Below are positions 23,942 through 34,394 of a DNA stretch of 64,000 bases, piece after piece. The DNA is from Gammaproteobacteria bacterium. Its GTDB lineage: Bacteria > Pseudomonadota > Gammaproteobacteria > Eutrophobiales > Eutrophobiaceae. Position numbers and translations under genes: made by a program. Position 1 is the stretch's first letter; the number at the start of each line of letters is the position of its first letter. The DNA is taken from positions 1 through 64,000 of the forward strand of contig QKIY01000002.1 of assembly GCA_003250975.1 (NCBI GenBank), read 5' to 3'. The notes under the pieces were generated by a model. The model had not been told where the DNA came from. It did no database searches and saw only the letters and a list, made by a program, of their open reading frames with translations.

Positions 23942-24684
23942 TGAAGCTTAAAAATGAAATTGCATTGGTAACTGGTGCAAGCCGCGGGATTGGCAAGGCC
24001 ATCGCTACAGCACTGGGGCATGAAGGGGCATTTGTCATCGGCACGGCCACCAGCGATGCAGGTGTCCAGGCGATAAAAGATCATTTCGCGGCAGAGAATG
24101 TCGAGGGCACCGCCTTTGTATTAAATGTCGCTGATCCAGACTCGGTGGAAACGCTAGGCAAGTCACTTAAATCCGACGAGTTATCTCCGACCATACTGGT
24201 AAATAATGCCGGGATTACTCGTGATAACCTCTTATTGAGAATGAAAGACGACGAATGGGAAGATGTCATAAACACCAACCTGAATTCAGTCTATCGCCTC
24301 ACCAAGCTGTGTCTGCGGGATATGACCAAGGCACGCCATGGCCGCATTATCAATATCACCTCTGTCGTAGGCTGTTTAGGAAATCCGGGGCAGAGTAATT
24401 ACGCCGCGGCAAAGGCCGGAATGATTGGCTTTACCCGTTCACTTGCGAGGGAGATTGGGGCACGCGAAATCACAGTTAATGCCATAGCACCGGGTTTTAT
24501 TGAGACCGATATGACTGATGCCCTGTCAGACGAGCAACAACAGGCCATTCTGGAACAGATCGCACTTAACCGGCTCGGTCATGTGGATGAAATCGCCAAT
24601 ACCGCCGTATTCCTAGCGTCGGCTGGTGCCGCCTATATTACCGGTCAGACAATCCACGTAAACGGCGGCATGTATATGGGATGA
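23941..24684 (+). CDS. fabG: 3-oxoacyl-ACP reductase
   Basis: TGASRGIGKAIA, NNAGITRDNLLLRM, YAAAKAG. Confidence 0.97.
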   Translation: MKLKNEIALVTGASRGIGKAIATALGHEGAFVIGTATSDAGVQAIKDHFAAENVEGTAFVLNVADPDSVETLGKSLKSDELSPTILVNNAGITRDNLLLRMKDDEWEDVINTNLNSVYRLTKLCLRDMTKARHGRIINITSVVGCLGNPGQSNYAAAKAGMIGFTRSLAREIGAREITVNAIAPGFIETDMTDALSDEQQQAILEQIALNRLGHVDEIANTAVFLASAGAAYITGQTIHVNGGMYMG

Positions 24685-24837
24685 TATAATCTATAATTTG
24701 CATCATAAACATAATATAACTAATTGAATTAAAAGTATATCAACAGTTAACTTAACTTCTAAGTTGCAAGATATGTTCATTTCACTTAACTTACACACGC
24801 AATGGGTCAGAGACCACAGAGGGAGGAACTATCCATC

Positions 24838-25074
24838 ATGAGTAGTATTGAAGAACGAGTAAAAAAAATCGTCGTAGAACAACTCGGTGTAAAGGAAGAG
24901 GAGGTCACCAACGAGGCCTCTTTTGTCGATGATCTAGGGGCAGATTCACTGGACACAGTTGAATTGGTCATGGCCTTGGAAGAAGAATTCAAGACAGAAA
25001 TCCCTGATGAGGAAGCAGAAAAAATCACCTCTGTACAGCAGGCAATCGATTACATCAATGCCCATATTGAGTAA
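24838..25074 (+). CDS. acpP: Acyl carrier protein
   Basis: [21 protein letters not shown]; start at [10 protein letters not shown]. Confidence 0.97.
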   Translation: MSSIEERVKKIVVEQLGVKEEEVTNEASFVDDLGADSLDTVELVMALEEEFKTEIPDEEAEKITSVQQAIDYINAHIE

Positions 25075-25098
25075 TTTCCTTAGCCGGGATTGTAATCA

Positions 25099-25127
25099 GG
25101 CCGCGTTAAAATAAACGCGGCCTTTTC
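25099..25127 (+). terminator. Rho-independent terminator after acpP
   Basis: GGCCGCGTT aaaata AACGCGGCC TTTT. Confidence 0.8.
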
Positions 25128-25159
25128 GTTTAGACGTTTGAAAAAAGAACAGGATTGCT

Positions 25160-26401
25160 GTGAGTAAAAGACGCGTTGTAGTCACCGGTCTGGGCCTGGT
25201 AACACCCGTTGGTAATGATGTGGCAGAAAGCTGGGCAAATATTAAGGCAGGGAAAAGCGGTATCGCACCAATAACCCATTTTGACACCTCGGCATTCAGT
25301 GTACGTTTCGGAGGATCAGTCCGGAATTTTGATGTTAGCCAGTACGTCTCTCCCAAAGATGCCAAAAAGATGGATCCGTTCATTCATTATGGGCTCGCAG
25401 CCGGCAGTCAAGCCATAAAAGATTCCGGGCTGGATGTAACGGAAGAAAATGCAACCCGTATCGGTGTCGCCATTGGTTCCGGCATTGGTGGTCTGCCAGG
25501 GATTGAAAAGGGGACCCAGACGTTTCTCGAGGGAGGTCCCCGCAAGATATCGCCTTTTTTTGTCCCTAGTAACATTATCAATATGGTATCAGGCAACCTT
25601 TCAATCCAGTATGGGCTGAAAGGTCCCAACTTTGCCATTGTAACGGCCTGTACAACAGGCACACACAATATCGGTGATGCAGCCCGACTGATTGAATATG
25701 GCGATGCTGATGTTATGGTCGCCGGGGGTGCCGAGATGGCCACTTCACCGACCGGCCTCGGCGGGTTCGCCGCAGCCAGGGCCCTTTCGACACGGAATGA
25801 TGAGCCAGAACGCGCCAGCCGTCCCTGGGATCGGGATCGCGACGGATTCGTCCTGAGCGACGGGGCAGGAGTTGTCGTACTGGAGGAATATGAGCATGCA
25901 AAGGCACGCGGGGCACGGATCTACGCCGAGTTGATAGGCTATGGCATGAGCGCCGATGCTTACCATATGACGGCACCATCCGAAGACGGTGATGGTGCAG
26001 CACGCTGCATGCAAAATGCAATCAGGAATGCAAGCCTTAATCCTGAAGATGTGGATTACATCAATGCGCATGGCACATCGACTCCGGCTGGTGATGTGGT
26101 TGAAACCAGGGCCGTCAAACGGGTATTTGGTGATAACAGCAAGAAAGTTGCTATAAGTTCAACCAAATCCATGATCGGTCACCTTCTCGGCGCAGCAGGG
26201 GGAGTTGAGGCAGTCTTCAGTATTCTCGCCATCTATGAACAGGTCGCTCCGCCGACTATCAATCTCGATAACCCGGATCCTGAATGTGATCTTGATTATG
26301 TGCCCAATGAAGCACGCGAAATGAAGATTGATGTGTCCCTGTCCAACTCATTCGGGTTTGGTGGTACCAACGGGACATTAATTTTCAGGAAACTCTCCTG
26401 A
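25160..26401 (+). CDS. fabF: Beta-ketoacyl-ACP synthase II
   Basis: [33 protein letters not shown] start. Confidence 0.97.
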   Translation: MSKRRVVVTGLGLVTPVGNDVAESWANIKAGKSGIAPITHFDTSAFSVRFGGSVRNFDVSQYVSPKDAKKMDPFIHYGLAAGSQAIKDSGLDVTEENATRIGVAIGSGIGGLPGIEKGTQTFLEGGPRKISPFFVPSNIINMVSGNLSIQYGLKGPNFAIVTACTTGTHNIGDAARLIEYGDADVMVAGGAEMATSPTGLGGFAAARALSTRNDEPERASRPWDRDRDGFVLSDGAGVVVLEEYEHAKARGARIYAELIGYGMSADAYHMTAPSEDGDGAARCMQNAIRNASLNPEDVDYINAHGTSTPAGDVVETRAVKRVFGDNSKKVAISSTKSMIGHLLGAAGGVEAVFSILAIYEQVAPPTINLDNPDPECDLDYVPNEAREMKIDVSLSNSFGFGGTNGTLIFRKLS

Positions 26402-26435
26402 CTACGGGTAACTCTCGTCCCAATGGGGCAACTAG

Positions 26436-27257
26436 ATGTTCCTGATCAACGGCCAGCCTGGTGAATCCATCTCCGCAAACAATCGCGGGCTACATTATGG
26501 CGATGGCGCATTTGAAACCATCGCCATCCACAATCAGGCCCCGCTCTGCTGGGAAGATCATTATCTAAGGCTCAATTACGGCTGTGAAAGGCTGGGCATG
26601 GCATGTCCACCTTCAGAATTATTACTTGGTGAAGCCAGCCGATTGTTGACGGACAAGGAACGCTGCGTACTCAAGATCATAGTGACACGGGGTGAAGGCG
26701 GCAGGGGTTACCGTGCCAAGCAGGGAGTTGAACCTTGTCGCATACTGGGCCGGTATCCCTGGCCTGATTATCCTGTTCAATATGCCACTGATGGTGTTCG
26801 TATAAGGATCTGCCGGACGCGCCTGGTCCGCAATCCTGCCCTGGCCGGTATAAAGCATTTGAATCGTCTGGAGCAGGTGATTGCGAGAAATGAATGGCAA
26901 GACGATAGTATTGCGGAAGGATTGATGTTGGACAGCCACGATAAGCTGATCGAAGGCACCATGAGCAACCTCTTTCTTATCAAGGGCCAGAAACTTTTGA
27001 CACCTGAACTCACAGAATGTGGTATTGAAGGCATAATCCGTAAAAATGTACTAAATCTCGCCGGAAATATTGGGCTCGATGCGGTTGTATGTGAAATAAG
27101 CAAGGATGAACTCAATACCGCCGATGAAGTTTTTTTATGTAATAGCATTATCGGTATTTGGCCGGTACGTCATATCGAAAAGCGTGAATTCGCGCCGGGA
27201 ATCTATACTGAAAAGGTACGCCAACAATTGCTGAAAAAGAATATTATTCTGGTATGA
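26436..27257 (+). CDS. pabC: Aminodeoxychorismate lyase
   Basis: Class IV aminotransferase fold: NRGLHYGDGAFETI, EGTMSNLFLIKG. Confidence 0.92.
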   Translation: MFLINGQPGESISANNRGLHYGDGAFETIAIHNQAPLCWEDHYLRLNYGCERLGMACPPSELLLGEASRLLTDKERCVLKIIVTRGEGGRGYRAKQGVEPCRILGRYPWPDYPVQYATDGVRIRICRTRLVRNPALAGIKHLNRLEQVIARNEWQDDSIAEGLMLDSHDKLIEGTMSNLFLIKGQKLLTPELTECGIEGIIRKNVLNLAGNIGLDAVVCEISKDELNTADEVFLCNSIIGIWPVRHIEKREFAPGIYTEKVRQQLLKKNIILV

Positions 27258-28258
27258 AGCAGACAATCCTGTCACTTTTTTATCTCCTCCTCGTTGTTTC
27301 CATGCTTACCGCAATCTGGCTCGGAATGGATATACGGCGTTACCTGAACCAGCCAGTAAGTCTGACTGAAGATACAACCTATACCATTCGGCCCGGTATG
27401 AACCTGTCTGCCATTAGCAGGAATTTGCAGGAAGCGGGCATCATTTCAAAACCGCTTTATTTCACCCTGTCTGGCAGATTGAAAGGTATGGAAAACCGGA
27501 TCAAGGCCGGTGAGTATCTGATACCAGCAGATATTACACCATTACAGTTGCTTGGGTTGTTTGTCGAAGGCAAGGTCAAACAGTATTTATTGACCCTGAT
27601 AGAAGGCTGGACCTTTTCCGAGGTCATGACCGCCATATACAATCATCCTGCCTTGGATAAGACGCTTGCAGATACCAGTACAGAAACAATCATGACGGCC
27701 ATAGGTTCACCAGAACTGTCTCCTGAAGGACAGTTTTACCCAGATACCTACCATTTTCCACGTGGTACTACGGAACTGGCGTTCCTGCAACGTGCTCACC
27801 AGAGATTACAGGATGTCCTGTCACAGGAATGGGAACAGCGTGCAGAAAACCTGCCCTATGCACATGCCTATGATGCATTAATCATGGCATCCCTGATTGA
27901 AAAAGAAACCGGCTTGTCGCAGGAACGCGACAGGATCGCGGGTGTCTTTGTCAGGCGCCTTGAAAAAGGCATGCGCCTGCAGACCGACCCTACTGTGATC
28001 TATGCCATGGGCCAGAGTTTCGACGGTAACATACGACGTAAGGACCTCGATATCGATTCGCCCTATAATACCTATCGCTATACCGGTCTGCCGCCCACTC
28101 CGATTGCGCTGGCAGGACGTGAAGCAATTCATGCAGCCCTTCATCCGAAAGAGGGCAAGGAATTGTATTTTGTTGCCAGGGGGGATGGCAGCCATCATTT
28201 TTCTGAAACCCTTATGGAACATAACAAGGCTGTAAGAAAGTACCAGTTAAGACATTAA
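27254..28258 (+). CDS. mltG: Endolytic transglycosylase MltG
   Basis: ASLIEKETG, QTDPTVIYA, YNTYRYTGLPPTPIA. Confidence 0.95.
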   Translation: MKQTILSLFYLLLVVSMLTAIWLGMDIRRYLNQPVSLTEDTTYTIRPGMNLSAISRNLQEAGIISKPLYFTLSGRLKGMENRIKAGEYLIPADITPLQLLGLFVEGKVKQYLLTLIEGWTFSEVMTAIYNHPALDKTLADTSTETIMTAIGSPELSPEGQFYPDTYHFPRGTTELAFLQRAHQRLQDVLSQEWEQRAENLPYAHAYDALIMASLIEKETGLSQERDRIAGVFVRRLEKGMRLQTDPTVIYAMGQSFDGNIRRKDLDIDSPYNTYRYTGLPPTPIALAGREAIHAALHPKEGKELYFVARGDGSHHFSETLMEHNKAVRKYQLRH

Positions 28259-28260
28259 CG

Positions 28261-28899
28261 ATGATAAATAAAACACAGAAGGGTACGTTTATCACGCTGG
28301 AAGGCATTGAAGGTGCGGGCAAGAGCACCCATATCAGGTATATTCATGAATTACTGTCACAGGCTGGCAAAAAGGTACTGACCACGCGTGAACCCGGCGG
28401 GACAGATCTTGGAGAAAGGATTCGTGATATTTTGTTGATGCAGCATGAACTGAATATCGATGCTGAATCAGAACTTCTATTGATGTTCGCAGCGCGCTCC
28501 CAACACCTGAAACAAGTGATATTACCCGCACTCGCCAACGGAATAATCGTGTTGTGTGATCGCTTTACCGACTCAACTTATGCATACCAGGGCGGTGGCA
28601 GGGGAGTTGTCAGCGAAAAAATAGACCGGCTGGCGAATCTTGTTCATCCTAATTTGAAACCTGACCTGACACTGTTACTTGACCTGCCAGTAGATATTGG
28701 GCTTGAACGTGCAAGTAAAAACGGGGAAGCTGACCGGTTTGAATCAGAGGCAGTTCTATTCTTCGAGTCGGCAAGGCAGGTCTATCTGAATATTGCCATC
28801 GCTGATCCCGGACGGGTAAAAGTGGTAAATGCTATACGGGATATCGATCATATCCAGCAGGAAATAAAATCTATCTTGCAGGAACATAAATTATGCTAG
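28261..28899 (+). CDS. tmk: Thymidylate kinase
   Basis: TLEGIEGAGKSTH, TREPGGT, DRFTDSTYAYQGGGRG. Confidence 0.96.
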   Translation: MINKTQKGTFITLEGIEGAGKSTHIRYIHELLSQAGKKVLTTREPGGTDLGERIRDILLMQHELNIDAESELLLMFAARSQHLKQVILPALANGIIVLCDRFTDSTYAYQGGGRGVVSEKIDRLANLVHPNLKPDLTLLLDLPVDIGLERASKNGEADRFESEAVLFFESARQVYLNIAIADPGRVKVVNAIRDIDHIQQEIKSILQEHKLC

Positions 28900-29894
28900 A
28901 GGTGTTACCCTGGCACCAATCCCAATGGGATCAGATCCAGGCATCAATTGAAAAAAAGCGATTTGCACATGCCTGGTTATTGACAGGACCGGAAGGTATT
29001 GGCCTGGAGCATTTTGCACGGCAGCTTGCGGCCAGCCTCTTATGTCATGCTAAAACAGAAAACCAGCGCCCCTGTGGCCAATGCAGGGCCTGTGAACTAC
29101 TTTCTGTCGGCAATAATCCGGATATCATGTTCGTTGAACCGGAAGATACCGGTAAACAAATCAGGGTAGAACAGATCAGAGATATGATCGATTTTATTCA
29201 TCTCAAAAGCCAGTATGAACACTATAAGATCGCGATCATTTCACCGGCGCATAGTATGAACAGGAGCGCAGCTAATACCCTTTTAAAGACACTTGAGGAA
29301 CCGCCCGGAGATTCGTTGATAATTCTGATCACAGAACGTCCAAGCCTTTTGCCAGTAACTATCCGTAGCCGATGCCAGAGACTGGATTTTCAGCCGGATT
29401 ACTCCAAGAATACACTGGCATGGCTTGCGGAAAACATTCCGGAAGGTACATCGCCGGAATACCTGCTACGTTTTGCCGGTGGTGCACCATTAGCCGCAAT
29501 TGAACTCCCGGAGAATCACCATATCGAGCAACTCAATGACTTGCTAAATGATCTATTACTGATTACCGGGCAACAACGGCCACCTGTTGAGATTGCAGAA
29601 AAATGGAATGAAACCGGTGCCAGGAATGTATTTCAATGGTTATTGTGGCTATTTGGGGATATGCTCCGCTTCAAGGTCAATGCTCCTGCACGGCTTTTTT
29701 ACCCCTCTGATGCATGGGAAACCTTGAAAGGTCTGGCAAATCAATTAGACTTAGACAGGCTAATGCGTTGTTATGATCTATTATTGAACAATTATGGCCT
29801 TGCCCTGGGACAGGTCAGTTACACGGTTCAGGGCTTATTTGAGGACTTTATCATCTTGTGGCAAGAACTTTCAAAGAGCGAGGATAATACATAA
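28893..29894 (+). CDS. holB: DNA polymerase III delta' subunit
   Basis: HAWLLTGPEGIG, CGQCRACELL, NTLLKTLEEPPG. Confidence 0.94.
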   Translation: MLEVLPWHQSQWDQIQASIEKKRFAHAWLLTGPEGIGLEHFARQLAASLLCHAKTENQRPCGQCRACELLSVGNNPDIMFVEPEDTGKQIRVEQIRDMIDFIHLKSQYEHYKIAIISPAHSMNRSAANTLLKTLEEPPGDSLIILITERPSLLPVTIRSRCQRLDFQPDYSKNTLAWLAENIPEGTSPEYLLRFAGGAPLAAIELPENHHIEQLNDLLNDLLLITGQQRPPVEIAEKWNETGARNVFQWLLWLFGDMLRFKVNAPARLFYPSDAWETLKGLANQLDLDRLMRCYDLLLNNYGLALGQVSYTVQGLFEDFIILWQELSKSEDNT

Positions 29895-30253
29895 TGAGTG
29901 TACCTGGTGGCCGTGATCCCCGTGCTGGTATCCTGTCTTTAACCATACGTGACAAAAGCGCCCTTTATGCATCCTATATGCCGTTCATCAAGAATGGAGG
30001 GCTCTTTATTCCAACCAACAAATCCTACAATGTGGGCGATGAAGTCTTCATGTTGCTCTCCTTGATGGACTCCAAGGAAAAAATGCCTATTGCAGGAAAA
30101 GTCGTCTGGGTTACGCCTGTAGGCGCGCAGGGCAACAGGACTGCAGGCATTGGTGTACAATTCAGTGAGCTGGACAAGGGAGCAACCCGAAACAAGATTG
30201 AAAACCAGCTTGCCGGCGCACTCAATTCGGAAAGGCCAACACATACCATGTAA
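29894..30253 (+). CDS. pilZ: PilZ domain protein
   Basis: PilZ fold pattern; conserved position between holB and tatD. Confidence 0.88.
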   Translation: MSVPGGRDPRAGILSLTIRDKSALYASYMPFIKNGGLFIPTNKSYNVGDEVFMLLSLMDSKEKMPIAGKVVWVTPVGAQGNRTAGIGVQFSELDKGATRNKIENQLAGALNSERPTHTM

Positions 30254-30329
30254 TCTACCTGTCCTGGTTTTGTATACCAGGATCAATGTTCTTTAATTCA
30301 CCATAGTTGATTGATACTGGCTGATTTTC

Positions 30330-31100
30330 ATGTTGGTTGATTCCCATTGCCATATCCCGATGATTGAATCGGAGCTTAAGGGGCTATTTGAGCGGGCCAG
30401 TGAACTGGGAGTCAGTCATATGCTTTGCGTGGCCGTGGATCTGGATAGCTATCCGGAAATCCTGGAACTGGCAAAAAATTATAAGCATGTCTTTGCCTCA
30501 GTTGGAGTACATCCCAATGAAAAAGTAAACCATGAACCGACTGTAGAGGAACTCGTGGCGCTGGCAGAGGAACCCGAGGTTGTGGCAATCGGGGAAACCG
30601 GCCTGGATTATTACCGCTCCACCGGCAACCTGGAATGGCAACGTGACCGTTTCAGAATACATATCCGGGCGGCGAAAGAAATCAGGAAACCGCTTATCAT
30701 ACATAGCCGTGAGGCAAAAACAGATTTAATTCAAATCATGGAGGAAGAAAGGGCCAGGGACGTCGGCGGGGTCATGCATTGCTTCGTCGATGACTGGGAA
30801 ACTGCGCAACAGGCCATGACTATGAATTTTTATATCTCATTTTCAGGCATCGTTACCTTCAAGAATGCCAGGGAGGTGCAGGATGTTGCACGCAAAGTGC
30901 CGTTGGATAGGCTGCTGGTAGAGACGGATTCCCCCTATCTCGCACCCGTCCCGTACCGTGGCAAGATGAACCAGCCAGCCTACGTCCACTATGTGGCAAA
31001 ATACCTCTCTGAACTCCGCGGTGAATCCTATGATGAAATTGCAAAGGCAACTACAGACAATTTCTTCAGGTTATTTTCAAGCGCAATAAAAACTGATTAA
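30330..31100 (+). CDS. tatD: TatD family hydrolase
   Basis: VDSHCHIP, IGETGLDYYR, LLVETDSPYLAP. Confidence 0.94.
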   Translation: MLVDSHCHIPMIESELKGLFERASELGVSHMLCVAVDLDSYPEILELAKNYKHVFASVGVHPNEKVNHEPTVEELVALAEEPEVVAIGETGLDYYRSTGNLEWQRDRFRIHIRAAKEIRKPLIIHSREAKTDLIQIMEEERARDVGGVMHCFVDDWETAQQAMTMNFYISFSGIVTFKNAREVQDVARKVPLDRLLVETDSPYLAPVPYRGKMNQPAYVHYVAKYLSELRGESYDEIAKATTDNFFRLFSSAIKTD

Positions 31101-31101
31101 G

Positions 31102-32241
31102 TCAGATTATTGAAAATAATATTTCAAGTGAATCCATGATTTTGTCCCGGCCAGTGTAAAAGTGAGGGGAGAAACGTATCCCGCCAAATCGCTGGGCACA
31201 CACGACGTTCTTTGACAGCAGTGCCCTGTGTATGTCCGCCGGATCTTTCTTATCAATTTTGAATGTCACAATGCCCGCGTACCGGTTCGCAGCCCGGGGT
31301 GTGACCAGTTCAATCCGGGGGTGTTGTTCAAGCTCATTCATCAAGGCCGTGACATTATCACTGATATATTTTTCTATCGTAACCATTCCAATCTCTTCAA
31401 ACAGGGACAGGCTGGCAGATAGCGCGTGGATCCCAAGCATATTGGAGCTGCCGCATTCAAACCGGCGGGAGGAGGGTGCGATTTCCCAATTCTTCTTATC
31501 ATAATCACCTACATCCCTGACCATGTGCCAGCCATATTCGTGCAGAATCAAACAATCTCTCATCTTGGCATTGCAATAGAACAAGGCAATACCTTCCGGA
31601 CCCAGCATCCACTTATGTGCGTCTGCCATTGCGAAATCTGCATGGATAGCTTGCACATCAAATGGTTGGGCCCCGATAGTCTGGATGGCATCAACACAAA
31701 ACAGAATCCCGCGCTTACGCGTAAATTCACCCAGTCGGATAAGATCCATGCGCAGGCCACTGCCATATTGAACTGAACTGATAGTCAAGAGTCGCGTATT
31801 TTTATCGCAGGCGTCCATCAGGGCCTTTTCCGGATCAGATTTGCCCTGGATATCCACCGCCCTGAATTCAACGCCTTTATCGCCCTGAGCCTGCCAGGGA
31901 ATGCTGTTTGATGGAAACTCCTGGTTACTGGTGACGATATTGTCACCCGGATGCCAGTCCAGACCGCTGGCAACGACAGAAAGCGCTTCGGAGGTATTTT
32001 TTAGTAAAGCAATATCATCTGAAGAAGGTGCGTTAATAAGACATTTGATCTGTTCTCTAAGCCCTGATTCTTTTTTGACCCAATCGGGATAATGGCTCGC
32101 TCCATATGTACAATTTTCTATAGCAAATTGTTGGACTGCATCACTGGTTCGCCTGGGCCAGGGTGCCACAGCGGCGTGATTGAGATAGATCAGGTCCTTC
32201 TGTAGTGGAAATTCATCTTTAATCAGGTTTTCAATCATCAT
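31102..32241 (-). CDS. Class V aminotransferase / cysteine desulfurase-like PLP enzyme
   Basis: YLNHAAVAPWPRRTSDA, DAHKWMLGPEGIALFY PLP-lysine motif. Confidence 0.85.
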   Translation of the reverse strand: MMIENLIKDEFPLQKDLIYLNHAAVAPWPRRTSDAVQQFAIENCTYGASHYPDWVKKESGLREQIKCLINAPSSDDIALLKNTSEALSVVASGLDWHPGDNIVTSNQEFPSNSIPWQAQGDKGVEFRAVDIQGKSDPEKALMDACDKNTRLLTISSVQYGSGLRMDLIRLGEFTRKRGILFCVDAIQTIGAQPFDVQAIHADFAMADAHKWMLGPEGIALFYCNAKMRDCLILHEYGWHMVRDVGDYDKKNWEIAPSSRRFECGSSNMLGIHALSASLSLFEEIGMVTIEKYISDNVTALMNELEQHPRIELVTPRAANRYAGIVTFKIDKKDPADIHRALLSKNVVCAQRFGGIRFSPHFYTGRDKIMDSLEILFSII

Positions 32242-32346
32242 AAAAGCCAGTATATCGGCTTGTGAGGCCAGATAAAGTATTTGTTCCTGATATTATCTTA
32301 TCAGGATAATTATATATATATCAGTATGTTATAGTGCATTTTATTT

Positions 32347-32386
32347 TTGTAAGCAACCTGTAAGTAAGCTGTAAACACTTTGTAGC
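32347..32386 (+). promoter_or_regulatory. Pho-box-like array upstream of PLD gene: four 7-mers at 11-bp period
   Basis: TTGTAAG-caac-CTGTAAG-taag-CTGTAAA-cact-TTGTAGC at 32347, 32358, 32369, 32380. Confidence 0.8.
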
Positions 32387-32409
32387 TGTCTGCCTCGAAT
32401 TTCTCTCCC

Positions 32410-32415
32410 TAGACT
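32410..32415 (+). promoter_or_regulatory. Candidate -10 element TAGACT for the PLD gene
   Basis: TAGACT 63 bp after start of first repeat; same spacing as in the tatT promoter. Confidence 0.5.
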
Positions 32416-32500
32416 TTCCCGTTAAAGACGCAGCATTTCTGAACCCGAAAAATTAAAGCTGCTAATTGAAAACATATTTATTAAAAACTGGAAAAAAATT

Positions 32501-34132
32501 ATGTTGAATTTACTTAACGGATGGTGCGCTAGACCAGCAACAGTTTTAAAGTTATTGGCTATCGTATTTATCTTTTCCCTGTCCGGGTGCAGTGCACATG
32601 CGAGTCGTCCCTGGCTGGAAAGGGCCCAGAGCACTGAGGTTGCTATGGGTATTCACAACTCACCTCACCAAGTCGCACTCCTCTCAAATGGCCGTGTCGC
32701 GCTCAGATATCGATTGGATCTGATCAACGCGGCACGGCACTCTGTTCGTATCCAAACATTCATCCTCGGAGATGATCCTGTCGCGCGATTGATTATCAAT
32801 TCACTCGAGCGTGCCGCACAGAGAGGAATACATGTACAGTTGCTAGTGGATGCAATTCCACTTGGCGAGAGCGCAGCGCAATTGTTGGCCCGTGCCTCGC
32901 TTAATGAACATTTTGAGGTCCGCCTGTATAACCCCGTTCCGGACATGGACCTGAGCCGTATGAACCAGCGCATGCACAACAAGGTTATGGTAGTTGATGA
33001 ACGCATAGCCTTGACCGGAGGACGCAACTTGGCTGATGAATACTACGATGCTGATGAAAATCTCAATTTTCTCGATCTTGATATCGCTATCAAGGGTGCT
33101 GCAGTAGATGATATGAAGGCAAGCTTTGATGATTATTGGCTGCATGGCGATGAGCTTGATATTGACGTTGGCAATGAAATCATCATTACACCATATGAGA
33201 GATCCAGAATTATCGAGGCACTTAATGCCTCACTTGACCAGGAAGAAATGAAACTTGAATGGTTCAAGGTTAATAAAGTGGCCTTCTGGGCTGATCCGCC
33301 TGGTAAGCCGGATCCAAAACGCGATCCAAGAAGTTTTACCCTGCGCCTTGCCTCACTTGTTGCCACCGCTCAGGATGAACTGGTAATACAGACGCCGTAC
33401 TTCGTCTTGTCGAATAATGCCCAGCTTTTATTTAGTGATCTACGCCGACGTAATGTTCGTGTATCACTTTCAACAAACTCACTGGCGTCTACAGACAGTT
33501 GGTTGACCTATGCTCATGCATTACGGCAAAGGAGGCTCGTTTTAAATGATCTGGAAATTCAGGTTCGCGAGATACGTCCATATCCGGAAGCATTGCCTGA
33601 TTATGTGCCTGGCTGGCTTAATAATACTGGCATTACGAATATATATAGTGAGAAGCCACCACGGCTTTGTTTACACAATAAAGCGCTTGTTCAGGATGAT
33701 CGAATAGCAATGGTAGGTAGCTATAATCTCGACCCACGCTCAGCAAATTATAATACAGAGGTAGGAATCGTGATTTGGGATGAGCAATTCGCCAATGCAT
33801 TACGCAATATGATAGAAAGGCAGATGAGTCCAGGTAACATCTGGGTTGTTGCACGTAAGTCTCGTGCACTCCCGCTAGATTTTATTTATGATTTTTTTGA
33901 ACAAATTAACGCTGTTGCCCAGGATACGACCACATTGGATATCTGGCCACTTCGCTATAGCTCACTTTACGAACCAGAATCAGACGGGGAGACAGTATCA
34001 CCCAATGATCCGAATTTTTATATCGAACATCGTGATGTAGGGCTGTTCCCTGATGTTCCACCTGCCAGCAAAAAGATCATTCTCGTGGAACTAACACGCA
34101 TGTTTACTGGCGCTGCAAAACCTCTTCTTTGA
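32501..34132 (+). CDS. Phospholipase D / cardiolipin synthase family lipoprotein
   Basis: Lipobox FSLSGC; two HKD motifs MHNKVMVVDERIALTGGRN and LHNKALVQDDRIAMVGSYNLDPRS. Confidence 0.88.
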   Translation: MLNLLNGWCARPATVLKLLAIVFIFSLSGCSAHASRPWLERAQSTEVAMGIHNSPHQVALLSNGRVALRYRLDLINAARHSVRIQTFILGDDPVARLIINSLERAAQRGIHVQLLVDAIPLGESAAQLLARASLNEHFEVRLYNPVPDMDLSRMNQRMHNKVMVVDERIALTGGRNLADEYYDADENLNFLDLDIAIKGAAVDDMKASFDDYWLHGDELDIDVGNEIIITPYERSRIIEALNASLDQEEMKLEWFKVNKVAFWADPPGKPDPKRDPRSFTLRLASLVATAQDELVIQTPYFVLSNNAQLLFSDLRRRNVRVSLSTNSLASTDSWLTYAHALRQRRLVLNDLEIQVREIRPYPEALPDYVPGWLNNTGITNIYSEKPPRLCLHNKALVQDDRIAMVGSYNLDPRSANYNTEVGIVIWDEQFANALRNMIERQMSPGNIWVVARKSRALPLDFIYDFFEQINAVAQDTTTLDIWPLRYSSLYEPESDGETVSPNDPNFYIEHRDVGLFPDVPPASKKIILVELTRMFTGAAKPLL

Positions 34133-34252
34133 TTTATTCCTGACTTAAAACTCCCTGCTGATTTCAACAATGCCGGAGTCAATACGCCGGCTTCTCAATA
34201 CATATAAAAAATGCGATTGCAAAAAGACAATTTAATCTATCGTAATTGTATT

Positions 34253-34292
34253 TTGTAAGTAATTTGTAAGGTGATTGTAAGCGATCAGTAGC
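34253..34292 (+). promoter_or_regulatory. Pho-box-like array upstream of tatT operon: four 7-mers at 11-bp period
   Basis: TTGTAAG-taat-TTGTAAG-gtga-TTGTAAG-cgat-CAGTAGC at 34253, 34264, 34275, 34286. Confidence 0.8.
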
Positions 34293-34315
34293 TATCCGGG
34301 TTCACATCAGTCACA

Positions 34316-34321
34316 TAGACT
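34316..34321 (+). promoter_or_regulatory. Candidate -10 element TAGACT for the tatT operon
   Basis: TAGACT 63 bp after start of first repeat, as in the PLD promoter. Confidence 0.5.
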
Positions 34322-34394
34322 TATAGAGCAAAGATACGGTGAACAGACGACAAATGAAATTTATTTTTATTAAGAAAATATAGGGGGATGAAAC

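Noticed and set aside
32301-32335. AT-rich tatata tract as a mobile element scar
   Set aside because: No inverted repeats, target duplications or transposase fragments; ordinary AT-rich intergenic DNA.
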